Assembly: GCF_020740795.1 (NCBI RefSeq)
Contig: NC_067289.1
Span: 25,600,108 to 25,664,107, forward strand
Direction of reading: 5' to 3'
Source of the DNA: Apus apus
Taxonomy: Eukaryota; Chordata; Aves; Apodiformes; Apodidae
Length of the DNA: 64,000 nucleotides
Part shown: one piece after another, positions 12,201 through 22,500 of the stretch
Layout: each line of letters starts with the position of its first letter
How positions within the stretch are numbered: position 1 is the first letter of the stretch
Notes under the pieces: model-generated
Database searches by the model: none
Told to the model about the DNA's origin: nothing
The model's input: the letters and a program-made list of their open reading frames with translations, nothing else
Made by a program: the position numbers and the translations under genes

Positions 12201-13598
12201 CACCTGCTTGTGTTTCCAGCTAAGGACACTGCACATCCTGCTCCTCAGTGTACCTGCCTAGTGCTCGAAACTCAGTCTGCAGGTTTCTAACAGCCCACTT
12301 CTGCAGAATCAGGGAATTTTTTAGCATTTCACACACCCACACGCTCACAGGATTTTCATTAATGCAATGTATAAAACTCATTAACATACAGAACAGTCAC
12401 ATTCTGGAGTACCAAGAAGCAGCCTGGCAGAGCCTGGTCACCTCTGAGCTCTCACAAACACGAGTAGCTCGGGACAAGCCTAAACCAGGAGCCTTGATGC
12501 AGCACTTTCAAGCCAGCACAGGTTTTACAAGAGTTTAATTGTTTCCCCGTGGTATTAAAATTAAGCGGGTATAAGAACACTTTTTTTTTTTTTCCAAAGT
12601 ATAACAGGAAAGCAGCTCCTTCACACTCAGGCAATCCCCAGCCCAATACAGGAGCCCCCGCGCCGTTATGTGAGGCAGAGCTTTATTTACAGACGCCTCC
12701 TGCAGATTCCCGGTGGCTGCGGGGACCTGGCCCTACAGAAACCCCTCTCTGCACCCCCGGGCCGGCGGGCGAGGAGCTGGGCATGGCAAGGGCCTCTCCA
12801 AAAACCGCAGCAGGGACCAACACAAGCACCGAAAGAAGCCCCTCAGAGTCACGCATTCGTGCAAACTACAGGAAAAAGTCTACAACAAGGCTTCTAGCCT
12901 ACTGCTGCAGGAGCGGCCCGAGGCAACTTGCAGGGTTTGGGTTCAGAAGTTGCATTATCCAGGAGAGATTTGAACCTCGCGGCGACGCGCGGGTGCTGGT
13001 GTCACCCTGACACCCGCTTGGGCCCTTGTCGCTGCAAACCGGAGACGGGGCGAGGCGGAGGGAGCGGGGGGCCCGGCCCGAGGGCTCCTGCCACAACCAC
13101 CCGCACCGGCTTCCCCCTCAGGCCGCTCTGGCGGGGGCGGGACAGCCCGGAAAGCGCGGGGAGCGGGCAGGGAAGCGTCACCGAGCCCCCCGCCCGGGCC
13201 TCGCCCCACAGCGCCCAACGGCCCCGGCCCGGGCGGGCTCGGCCACGCCACGAGACCGCAGTTTAAAAATAAAAAAAAAACCCTCTCGAAATGAATTGAT
13301 TTCCTCAGAGGAAGCGCTGCTGGGACCGAGCGGGCGGCGGGGGCAGAGGCGGCGGGCAGGGGGGGCTGGCAGGCCCCGGCCCCGCCGCCCCCTCGGCCGC
13401 CCGGCTCCTCGCCCCGGGCCGCCGCCGGGCCCGCTCCGCGCCGCCCGCAGCCCCGGGGAGGCCCCGCCATGTGCCCGCCGGCCCAGGCGGCCGGGCCGGG
13501 CCGGGCCCGCGGCACCGAGCGGCCGTCAGGGCAGCCTCCCGGAGCGCCCGGGGGAGCGCGGCGGCACTGACCTTGGTGTCTCCGTTGCAGAGAGCCAT
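82..13598 (-). CDS. GMPS: GMP synthase (glutamine-hydrolysing), N-terminal 240 residues, six exons; gene continues off the left edge
   Basis: GMPS converts XMP to GMP in the cytosol using ATP and glutamine. Six coding exons join at 13598-13572, 8066-7885, 4713-4599, 3056-2959, 1563-1460 and 275-82, giving 720 nt, or 240 codons, in one frame. The product follows human GMPS from recall almost without gaps: the start MALCNGD, then [20 protein letters not shown], then the class I glutamine amidotransferase domain from about residue 27. The catalytic triad is visible: Cys104 in GICYGMQ, and His190 and Glu192 in AQFHPEV, at the same numbers as in human. The last codons (SSKVL) stop just before the ATP-pyrophosphatase P-loop SGGVDS, which must lie beyond position 1. 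The ATG was chosen because it opens the conserved MALCNGD. It is transcribed divergently from SLC33A1, the two ATGs being 2.16 kb apart. A CR1 copy sits in intron 4. Identity is near certain. Confidence 0.97.
276..1459 (-). other. GMPS: GMPS intron 5, no further feature seen
   Basis: About 1.2 kb, GT-AG. It holds a short T-run near 1200 and no recognisable repeat or open frame with known homology. Confidence 0.9.
1460..1563 (-). CDS. GMPS: GMPS coding exon 5
   Basis: 104 nt, acceptor TTTCTCTAG|GGGCCT and donor ATAGCAG|GTATTT, phase 1 out. It encodes [20 protein letters not shown] through SGNIIA, matching the human protein segment. No long open frame marks it, because stops flank it closely; it was found by frame and homology. 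Confidence 0.94.
1564..2958 (-). other. GMPS: GMPS intron 4, contains one CR1 fragment
   Basis: About 1.4 kb. Apart from the CR1 copy listed separately it is AT-rich, with nothing recognisable. Confidence 0.9.
2551..2937 (-). mobile_element. CR1 LINE, 5'-truncated 3' fragment in GMPS intron 4
   Basis: On the plus strand it opens with AGAATCACAGAATGG, the reverse complement of the CR1 3' terminal repeat, followed by the TGGAAGGGACCTTCAAGATC-type 3' UTR. The minus-strand translation shows the end of CR1 reverse transcriptase ([20 protein letters not shown]). It is in sense orientation with GMPS, and its frame is open and continuous with GMPS exon 4. Confidence 0.92.
2959..3056 (-). CDS. GMPS: GMPS coding exon 4
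   Basis: 98 nt, acceptor TTTTGACAG|ATGATG and donor CTGTTCAG|GTGCAC, phase 2 out. It encodes [19 protein letters not shown] through CSLFR. Only about 22 nt beyond the donor the intron enters a CR1 fragment in the same orientation. Confidence 0.95.
3057..4598 (-). other. GMPS: GMPS intron 3, no further feature seen
   Basis: About 1.5 kb between two supported exons. Small open frames here (near 4280-4560) match nothing known and are treated as chance. Confidence 0.9.
4599..4713 (-). CDS. GMPS: GMPS coding exon 3, holding the nucleophile Cys104
   Basis: 115 nt, acceptor CCTGCAG|AGCTATA and donor ATGCAG|GTGCTGG. It encodes [19 protein letters not shown] through GICYGMQ. The cysteine of GICYG is residue 104, the glutamine-hydrolysing nucleophile of class I amidotransferases. 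Confidence 0.96.
4714..7884 (-). other. GMPS: GMPS intron 2, no further feature seen
   Basis: About 3.2 kb of unique-looking DNA. No mobile element, RNA gene or exon was recognised by reading. Confidence 0.88.
7885..8066 (-). CDS. GMPS: GMPS coding exon 2
   Basis: 182 nt, phase 0 in and phase 2 out. The acceptor is GTTGGCAG|CCGGAG and the donor TTTCG|GTAGGT. It starts [11 protein letters not shown], a variable linker equal in length to the human LENAGGDLKDG, then enters the amidotransferase domain and ends at EQGFR. Confidence 0.96.
8067..13571 (-). other. GMPS: GMPS intron 1, contains a CR1 fragment and an unusual doubly open stretch
   Basis: About 5.5 kb. It holds the CR1 fragment at 10682-11094 and a moderately GC-rich stretch at 11.5-12.2 kb that is open in several frames on both strands. 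The last 0.6 kb, next to exon 1, belongs to the CpG island. Confidence 0.88.
10682..11094 (-). mobile_element. CR1-like LINE 3' fragment, older than the intron 4 copy
   Basis: The plus strand opens with TCATAGAATCATAAAGGTTGG, then AAGACCATCAAGTCCAACC, and ends in AGCTCCCTCAGCCTCTCCTC. These are reverse-complement hallmarks of the CR1 3' end and of its last coding stretch. It is more diverged, with stops in the remnant frame, suggesting an older insertion or a different subfamily. Confidence 0.9.
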
Positions 13599-13825
13599 GG
13601 GGGCTGCCGGGGCGCGGGGCTGCCGGGGAGCGGCGGGCGGGCGGCCCCCGAAGCAGGGAGGGGGAAGAAAGGGCCGTGAGGAGCTGCCGCCGCGCCGAGA
13701 TGAGCTAATGCCGCCCGGCTGCGCCTCCGCCGCGGGGAGGAGGAGCCGCCCGGCCCGGCCCGGCCCCGCTCCGGCGGAAGGGGCGGAGCGCCCGGCCCGG
13801 CCGCGGCGCTGCGGGCAGGAGCCGG
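13000..13825. promoter_or_regulatory. CpG island and promoter of GMPS
   Basis: Very high G+C with dense CpG surrounds GMPS exon 1. Repeated GC-box-like motifs such as GGGGCGGAGC occur near 13785. No TATA box is apparent, as usual for a housekeeping gene. Edges are judged by eye. Confidence 0.8.
13572..13598 (-). CDS. GMPS: GMPS coding exon 1
   Basis: Encodes MALCNGDTK and ends in phase 0 at donor AAG|GTCAGT. It lies inside a CpG island. The 5' UTR should extend to higher coordinates, but its start cannot be fixed from sequence. Confidence 0.95.
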
Positions 13826-14508
13826 GTTGGGGCGGGGGTCAGGCTGGGGGCAGGGGTCGGTGTGGGGCAGGAATCGGTTTGGGGGCAGGGGTCGGTTTAG
13901 GGCAGGAGTCGGTTTGGGGCAGGGGTCAGGCTGGGGGCAGGGGTCGGTTTGAAGCAGGAATCGGTTTGGGGCAGGGGTCGGTTTGGGGGCAGGAGTCGGT
14001 TTGGGGCAGGGGTCGGTTTGGGGCAGGAATCGGTTTGGGGGCAGGAGTCGGTTTAGGACAGGAATCGGGTTTGGGGCAGGGGTCGGTTTGGGGCAGGGGT
14101 CGGTTTGAGGCAGGAATCGGTTTGGGGCAGGAATCGGTTTGGGGACAGGGGTCGGTTTGGGGGCAGGGGTCGGTTTGGGGACAGGGGTCGGTTTAGGACA
14201 GGAATCGGGTTTGGGGCAGGGGTCGGTTTGGGGCAGGGGTCGGTTTAGGGCAGGAATCGGTTTGGGGGCAGGGGTCTGTTTGAGGCAGGAATCGGTTTGG
14301 GGCAGGAATCGGTTTAGGGCAGGAGTCGGTTTGGGGGCAGGGTCGGGTTAGGGCAGGGGTCGGTTTGGGGCAGGGGTCGGGTTGGGGCAGGGGTCGGTTT
14401 GAAGCAGGAATCGGTTTGGGGCAGGGGTCGGTTTGGGGCAGGAGTCGGTTTGGGGCAGGGGTCGGGTTGGGGCAGGGGTCGGGCTGGGGCAGGGGTCGGG
14501 CTGGGGCT
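13826..14508. repeat. G-rich minisatellite, 17-18 nt unit, about 40 copies
   Basis: The units alternate GGGGCAGGGGTCGGTTT and GGGGCAGGAATCGGTTT with small changes. All G runs lie on the plus strand, two to three per unit. A longer segment starting GTTTAGGACAGGAATCGGGT occurs at 14051 and again at 14191, so blocks of about 140 nt (eight units) have been duplicated. It sits between the divergent GMPS and SLC33A1 promoters. Long open frames through it are artefacts of the repeat. Confidence 0.95.
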
Positions 14509-15277
14509 GTGTGCGCACTGGGGCGGAGCGGCCGCAGCCCGGCCTGTCGCCGCGCCCCGGTGAGGCCGGGGTTGCCTCCCGTCCAGCCCAGCGAGCGCAG
14601 CGCACGGTGCTCGGGCTCTCGGGGCTCGTTTCAGCCCGCCTTAAGGGCACGGGAGCCTGAGGCTGCACAGGGAGCCGTGTTCCGTGTCTGGTACAGCGTC
14701 CGGCTGCCGGTTCTGCTCAGGAGGAGTTTCCTCGTAGCTCCGTCACTGGAAGCCTGCCGGTAGCGTTCCCAGAGCGCTCTGGAAACCCTTCTGTGGACTC
14801 TTACTAGTCTTCCCACTTAAAGAAAGCCCTTCTCGGAACTTCTAACGTTATTAGTCTTCTCATTCAAAGAGAGGGGAAGGAGGAAAGGAGCGAGCACAAG
14901 AATGCGCGGTTCCTGGAGCACAGAGCGGTTCCTGGCTCCGGTTCCCGGCTCCGCTGTCGGATTCCAGGCAGCCTTCCCTTACACTATCTACCTTATTTGT
15001 CTTATGGCCGAAGCGAGACACACGGTGTCTTTCTGCTGCTCTGATGATCACGTAACTCTATAAATAACGCTTAAAATAACGGGGAGAAAAGTACCGTCCT
15101 TGGGCTTTACGGATTTGTACTTCACCGTTCGGGAGACCGAAAAACCCAGGACAATTAAACTTCACTTTTGTCATTCATCTGTCTCCCCCTGATGATTTCA
15201 CAACGTGTGATGGCCCGTGGAGGCTGCGCACTGGCAGAAGAAGGTCTGGAAGCCGCGGGGGGCGGCCCGGAGCCCCG
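14509..15277. other. Spacer between the two minisatellites in the GMPS/SLC33A1 divergent promoter region
   Basis: The first 250 nt are GC-rich; the rest has ordinary composition. No exon, repeat or RNA gene is recognised. Confidence 0.7.
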
Positions 15278-15590
15278 CCAGCCCGGCATCCCGCCCCGCC
15301 AGCCCGGCATCCCGCCCCGCCAGCCCGGCATCCCATCCCGCCAGCCCGCCTCGCCAGCCCGGCATCCCATCCCGCCAGCCCGGCATCCCGCCCCGCCAGC
15401 CCGGCATCCCAGCCCGCCATCCCGGCATCCCGCCCCGCCAGCCCGGCATCCCATCCCGCCAGCCCGGCATCCCGCCCCGGCTCCCGGCATCCCATCCCGC
15501 CAGCCCGGCATCCCGCCCCGGCTCCCGGCATCCCATCCCGCCCCGCCAGCCCGGCATCCCATCCCGCCATCCCGCCCCGCTGAGCTGCCC
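15278..15590. repeat. C-rich minisatellite, 21-nt unit, about 15 copies
   Basis: A unit built on CCAGCCCGGCATCCCG recurs every 21 nt, with variants ATCCCG/GCCCCG and GGCTCCCGGCAT. Because 21 is a multiple of three, it keeps repetitive frames open on both strands (Pro-Ala-Ser-Arg-type on plus, Gly-Trp-Arg-Ala-type on minus); none is a credible protein. It ends about 160 nt before the SLC33A1 ATG. Confidence 0.95.
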
Positions 15591-16520
15591 CGGGCCGGAG
15601 CGGCGGGGGGCGGGGCCAGCTCTGACGCGCTCCGCCCAGAGCCAATGAGGAGCAGCCACGCCTGCCGCCCGCGTGCCCGGAAGGGGCGGGGCGGGGCGCG
15701 CGCGTCCCCCCGCGGCGGTGCCCGCTCCCGCCGGGCCGCCCGCCCGCACCGACATGTCGCCCGCCATCGCGGCCAAGGAGGGCGGCCGGCAGCGCCGCTC
15801 CGGGAGCCACCACCACTGCCTGGACGTGAGGGGCGAGGCGCCCAGCGCCCTGCAGCTCTGCGGGGACGGGCTGCCGGGCGGCGAGGCCGAGGCGCTGCTG
15901 CTGCCGGAGCCGGCGGCGCGGGGGGCGCGGGGGTTCCGGGCGGAGCTGGGCAGCATCCTGCTGCTGCTGGTGCTGTACGTGCTGCAGGGCATCCCGCTGG
16001 GCCTGGCGGGCAGCGTCCCCCTCATCCTGCAGAGCAAGAGCGCCAGCTACACCGACCAGGCCTTCTTCAGCTTCGTGTTCTGGCCCTTCAGCCTCAAGCT
16101 GCTCTGGGCCCCCTTGGTGGACGCCGTCTACCTGCGGGGCTTCGGCCGCCGCAAGTCCTGGCTGGTGCCCACGCAGTACGTCCTGGGGCTCTTCATGATC
16201 TACATGTCCACCCAGGTGGACCTGCTGCTGGGCGACGGGGAGGGCCGGGGCCCCGACGTGGTGGCCCTCACTGTGACTTTCTTCCTCTTCGAGTTCCTGG
16301 CGGCGACGCAGGACATTGCGGTGGACGGCTGGGCCCTGACCATGTTATCCAGGGAGAACGTGGGCTACGCCTCCACCTGCAACTCCGTGGGCCAGACGGC
16401 CGGATACTTCCTGGGGAACGTCCTCTTCCTGGCCCTCGAGTCGGCTTCCTTCTGCAACAAGTACCTGCGGTTCCAGCCCCAGCCCCGGGGGATTGTCACC
16501 CTCTCAGGTACTGCCTGGCG
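15591..16520. promoter_or_regulatory. CpG island, promoter and first exon of SLC33A1
   Basis: CpG-dense DNA with GC boxes (GGGGCGGGGCGGGGCG near 15683) directly before the ATG, continuing through exon 1. No TATA box is seen. The transcription start is probably between 15600 and 15740, which is inference. Confidence 0.8.
15754..16507 (+). CDS. SLC33A1: SLC33A1 coding exon 1
   Basis: 754 nt, phase 1 out, donor CTCTCAG|GTACTG, a weaker-than-consensus site. It encodes nearly half the protein, from MSPAIAAKEGG to RGIVTLS. Confidence 0.96.
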
Positions 16521-19500
16521 ACCACCGGCCTCTGCGTGCCGATGCAGGGGTGGGGATGTTCTTCCCTAACCCTGGACCAAAGCTCTGCTTGGAGTCAGCA
16601 GTGGTCTGGTGCTGTGCACTGGGCAGGTGGGGTTTGTCCCGTGCCCGTGAGGGAGCACAGCCTGTCAGGAGGCTGGCAGAGTCCACTGCTACCTGCACTG
16701 AGTTTCCGGGCTTAAGAGTGTGGGAAACCTGCCTTGTCATCAGCTTGGTTGACCTGAGCACTTTGGAGAGTTTTGGTTCTTTGGTTTTTTTCCCTGCTTG
16801 GGAAATATGGGACTATGGAATAGATTCTTATTTTAAAAAACCTCAAACAAAAGCTTTGCCTCTTTCTAAGGAGGCCTCTTAAGCATATCTCCTGTTGGGA
16901 AGAAGGAAAGGGAAGATTAAGAAAACTGACATTCCCAAGATGGTATCGTTCACAGAAGCAGAAATGACAACTGTTCAGGGTTGACCAAGTAGCCAAGGCA
17001 TTGACCAAGGAAAGCCTTACTTTAGTAAATGAAAGGGCATTTTGTTTTTCTTTAATTAATTACGTGGAGTCTGGTAATCCAACTACAACTAGGTGTAGGT
17101 GCAGGGATGTCTTCTGTTTGGTGCTTTTGAGGTTGTTTGGGTGTTTCTTTTTCAGAAAGGGTATGTGTGGTGGTTGCTGTTAGGTGCATGACCTGGAAGA
17201 TGCTTAAAATGCTCGTGTTTTGTTTGCAAGGTTGAGCTTACCCAGCTCAGCTGATGGGAGGACAGGGCAAACTGGCACCAGTTCTGGTTGCAGTCTCAGA
17301 GTGACCATGGCTAGCAACAAGGAGTGACTTCTCGTGGGTTTAGTTTCACTTCCCTCTCTTGCATTGATTGCTCTGCCTGTAAGAGAAAAGGTATGCCAAC
17401 ACTTAGCTAAAATGTTGTTTAAAGTCTGGTTTGTGCTCTCTTTCCTGCACCTGTCTCATGATAAATCAGGATATCTGTTTTCCAAGACTGCTCTATTATT
17501 TTGTCTATGCAGCTGTCACAGTTGTCTTCCTCCTTCCTGTTCATAACTCTGTGTCTGATGTATGTGTCAATGACACAGAGTAGTCCTCCCAAGTTGCCCT
17601 GCTGGTTTGTTGTTTCCCTTTGCTTCCCCTTGCTGTGTAGTTCACCAGTGCTGGTGTGTCTCTTCCTTCTTGCTCCAGCAGGACACTGACATTTGCTGAT
17701 GCAACTTGCAGATCACTCGTGTGTAGTTAAGAGAGCTTGGTTAGTCTGTGCTTACCTCCGGTGTCCAGGTGTTTTGTTGTCTTGCTTTTTTCTCAGGACT
17801 GTTTATATAAATGGACTTGTTACTATTACAAGGGTGCTCTCTTCGGGGCTGGGCAGGGGGAGATAATCCCCAAACCAAAAAACACCATCACAACCTGTTT
17901 AAGCTGCCCTGGAGTACTAACCTGGGTGGAGTATGAAAACCAAATAGCTCAAAAACAAATTGGTTTTTTGGGTGGTAAAACTGTCCATAGGAAATGTCTG
18001 TTCCCAGGCTCATGTGCCACAATCTGCTGTGTCTGCATTTCCCCCAAAGCAGCTGTAGAGCAACACTAAATCTGCTCACCAGAATGAGGAGGGAGGCTCC
18101 CTGGCCCTGGGGCTGGTTGTGGTGGGACTCGTGGGGAGCGGCTGCGGGATGTTACAGCAGCAGGAAACTTTACAGTTGGAAAAGGTGAACAGTTTTCTGC
18201 CAGCTCAGGTCTCTGAGCACTGTGGTTGTAGGCTGAGTGCCAGTACTGCAGAAGGAACGAGTCAGCTTCATGATCCCAAGTCAACTTCAGTTAGTGGAGA
18301 AGTGGCAGCAGTAGTTGGTTGCCAGGCAGCCTCATGCATGCCTGTCCCTCCCTAAAGGAAGAGATAAAGCAGGAGTGTGGGAAGGAGGTGCCCTCCAAGG
18401 CAGCTGGGCCAGTGACTGTGGAGCCTCCTTGTTCCTGGGAAGAGATGTGGAGCTTTGGAAGTACTTGAAGCTGTTGTGGTGGAACACCTGTCGCACCTCA
18501 CCTTGCACACCCCAAAAGTTCTTTTGCTTGTAACCTGTTAGTGGACTACATGGCTGCATTTTTTTTAAATTCTTTTTTCTCTTGCCAAGCCACCACGGCT
18601 GTGCTGCAGCTGGCAGGGCTGGCCCCATCAGGAGCATTCCTGTAGTGATGCTTGGAGCTATTTCTATTCCCATCCTCACACTGTACGTCTCTGCTGTGAT
18701 CATGCTTGGTGCTATTATTAGAGTACCCCTCCTGTATGTCTTTTGTAGACAGTGGCTAGGATTAGCATGACTCTCTGAAAACTCATCTTTTACTTAAAAA
18801 TATATGTTCAGGGTACCTTTTTTTTAACAGCTGAGCATTGGTTATGAGATCATGTCTCCTTTTCTTTAGAGAAGGGAAAGGTAACTGATGTGGAAGCAGC
18901 AGAAAATACCTTGAAATGCTTTTTTTCTTTGACACTGAGAATGCTAGGGTCTGGCTGAAGTAGTCTCTCCATGTTTTCTTCCATGCTTGTTGTGCTTGGT
19001 CTCTTCCAGTGCACAAGAAGCAGTTAATTATTGCTTGAACCTTTGCACTGTCTTTGCCCTTCCTCCAGCCCTTGCCACTCACTTTCAAGTCACCACGAGG
19101 CTTCAGGAGTTGCTCGTGACCAGGAAGACAACAGGCTCCTTCTGTCTTACCCTCTGCGTGTTACTGAGCTCTTCCTTGCCTCTTTCATAAAGGTAGAGGA
19201 TAGGATTATCTTAGATTAATCCATGGACTAAGTCTTCAGAAAGAACTTACCATAAAATATGGGTGTGTTTTGCTGTCTTCAAATCCCCAATTTAGCAAGT
19301 ATTAGATATACTTAAATTAGAGCACTTAAGAGTTAGCAAGTAGAATTGCCACTTAAACCAGACATTTGAGTGACTCTTCCTTGACAACTGTGTAAGAGCA
19401 GGAGATTTTTACACTCACAAGTATAAAACTTTTGTTTTCTTCCCATGTTAGATGTATTATGTTGTTTATTATATAGGGAGTAGAGAGTTGAGGCACAGAA

Positions 19501-22500
19501 CAGCTATATGACTACACAGTAAATTAACTGGAGCCTTGTGAAGGACTTCTTCCTCTTAAGTTATTTTCCCTATCTAATAAATATTAAATGTGTTTGGGTT
19601 TTTTTTTTTTCTCCTTTATCAGCTTTTAGTGACTGTGTGTGTCACATTTGCATTTTTATTTCTGTTTCTCCTCTGATGTGCTTGTTGTGGTGACAATTCC
19701 CAGGACCCCAGATGAGTGACACGTTTTGCTGCTGCTCTTCTCTCAGTTCTCAAGTAAATGTGGTTATAGACCAAGGGGCAGGTGTGACCTATGTCAGTTA
19801 TTGTGTGTTTGTGGTTTGCTTTTATTGCTTGTTTTTAGGAGGGTCAATGAGTAAAGTTACTATTCCATTTTTTATTATTGGGTTTATATTCTTGCAAAAT
19901 AACTGCATTTTAAATACTCAGTGAGTTGTTAATTAAGTGTTGATGATGGCTGCTAGAAAGATTTTTATTTTTTTTAATATTTCTTTTTCCCCTCCAGATT
20001 TCCTGTTTTTCTGGGGAGCTGTCTTTTTAATTACCACTACACTGGTTGCCCTTTTGAAAAAGGAAAACAAGGAACTAACGCCAACAAAAGAAGAAACAAA
20101 AGGCATCACTGATACCTACAGGCTGCTATTCTCAATAATCAAGATGCCAGCAGTTCTTACTTTCTGTCTCTTGATTCTCACAGCAAAAGTAAGTCAATAC
20201 ATACATGAACTGTTGGATCTTGCTGGTAATAGAGTCTGAAAGGTTGTTGTGTTCTTGTGATGTAACTTATTTCTTAGTTTTGCCAGTGGTTGTCATTGGA
20301 GTTCCAACTATTCACATGAGATTTGAAACAAAATTGCTTATCTCATAGTGCCAAGTAATAAGGCTGTAGAGCATGAAACACTGTTAGAGCTTTTCTGTTT
20401 ACACAGGCATTAAAGGGAAGCTCGACTGCAATCTAGTATTAAAGTAATTTGGTTTAAAGCATTTTTAAACAGAATGTTTGTGTAGCCTGCAACTAAAAGC
20501 ACAGAAGGTGTTTCTATTAACCTAAATGCTACTCCCAGAATCTGCAGCTCTGTACAAACTAGGTTTCCACAGCTTCTTGTTGGCCATCGTGGACACCCAA
20601 CAGCAATTCAGGCCTGGGGTTGAGTATCATTGCTTTGTGTAATGCTCTTGGTATAGAGTTGGCACTGAGGACCAGAAGGATGTGCAAGTGTAGAGCATGT
20701 TTCAGAACAGGTTAGGACATCAAATGAGACACAGAAGTGAATTGTGCTCTGTCACATTTCTCAGTTTTCTGAACACTGAGCACCCGGATTTCTAGTCAAA
20801 CCATGCCAGCTTTCCCCAGTTTATTTTCTCTAATTTGTATTGCAGGTTGGATTCTCAGCAGCAGATGCTGTAACAGGACTCAAGCTGGTGGAAGAGGGTG
20901 TCCCAAAAGAGCACTTGGCTCTGCTGGCTGTCCCCATGGTTCCTTTACAGATCATACTGCCTCTGATTATCAGCAAGTACACGGCAGGCCCCCAGCCTCT
21001 CAACACGTTTTACAAAGCTATGCCTTTTAGGTAAAAACAAACAAATCTTGTTTGACAGAAACAATCATCTGCGTATTCAGATTTCTAATGTAAATCTTAA
21101 TTTACAGATTCAAGGAATCATGTCAGAATTCTCATAGTAAGCAGCACCCTGTGTCTTGTGCCTTGGAGATGATTCATGCAGCAACACATGTAGGAAAGCA
21201 GAACGTGAAGTGGTTTTAAGATGCATGTGCAACAGCATCAGAGCAGTGTCCTTCTGCTCCAGTGTCCATAGTTGCTATTCATGGGTCACTCTGGCTGCTC
21301 CAGGGCTGGATCTGTGACACCACTGGTGCTTCCTGGTGTCAGAGTGGCAGAGCACACTGACAGGTTCTGGGGAGCCTCTACTGGATGGTGCTTTGCTGAG
21401 CCAACAGAGTAAAAGTAGCTGAGTGAGGCTGATACAGAACAAGGAGTTGTTTACTTTGTGTTTTACCTAGGAGTTTGCATGTGTATTTCTGAATCCAGTG
21501 AATCCAGCAGTTACTTAGTGCTGTCACTCAGTAAATCATGTAGCTGAAACAGGTTGCTGGTACTTTACCTTGTTCTTCTGCAACAATGTACATTTTGGCC
21601 AAAAACAAATGGAAGAAGTGTAGGTATTGCTGGGTCTGAATTTGGTGAGGTACCTCGTGCTTTGCTTTCTCCAGGGATAAATTGGTGTGTAAAGGGGCAG
21701 GAAGAACAGTGGTGTAGGAGATCTGGCACTGAGGTATGTTTACATGGGAAACAGAATTGTTTAGGTATGAAAAGTTTACATTTTCAGTGCTTGTCAAATA
21801 TTTAATACCTGCATCTGTCTAAAATAGAAACAGTTGTAACTATTTAGTTATAAACTATTTTAATGTATTATGTGTGTATGAATGTTCAATAGTTTTGCAT
21901 CAAGGAAACACAAGGGGAGGTTTACTTGAATTGCAAATCATCTTTGTGATTCCTCCAGGTTGCTGCTTGGTCTGGAATTTGCTTTTTTGGTATGGTGGAC
22001 CCCTAAAGTCAAACACGAAGGAGGATTTCCTTTCTACTACTATGCTGTAGTATTGCTGAGTTATGCTCTACATCAGGTAACATCCCTGTGGCTGGAAGGG
22101 GAGGGGCCACCAGAAGGCTGTAGATGCCATTATCTGCTTTTGTCCTTAGTCACACTACGGTGGCCCTTAGTCTGGCCTCTGTGCTCTGTGGCTGTATTTA
22201 CTTTTGATACTCTTGCCCATACTATTTCTCCCTCTTCCACATGCTCCATGGTGTTACTTTTAGTTGACCAGATCTGCTTTTGTTTCCTGGCTTCTTTTCT
22301 CCCAAAACCAGGAGCATAAAAGCATGGTGGAGTTAGAGAAATCCCAGAATTCTGAGTTTCATAGGGGTGGTGATGATGATGGTACTTACTGTGCAGACCC
22401 AGAAAGTTATGTGATCCCAGTCCTAGCAAAAATACTTTCATGATTTTGGAGGAACATCATAATGGGTCTGATCCAAAGGCTTAGAAAACAAATGCCTGAT

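Noticed and set aside
12955-13679. Long frames of up to 217 codons around GMPS exon 1
   Set aside because: GC-rich shadows; the true coding part there is the 27-nt exon.
13471-14668. Repetitive Gly-Leu-Gly-Gln frames on plus and Pro-rich frames on minus
   Set aside because: They are translations of the G-rich minisatellite, with no start context or homology.
15155-16037. Minus-strand frames of 135-279 codons rich in Gly-Trp-Arg-Ala repeats
   Set aside because: The 21-nt unit keeps minus frames open too; they are antisense to SLC33A1 exon 1 and low in complexity.
15168-16715. A 515-codon plus-strand open frame
   Set aside because: It is made of the 21-nt minisatellite translated as Pro/Ala/Arg repeats, followed by SLC33A1 exon 1 in the wrong frame.
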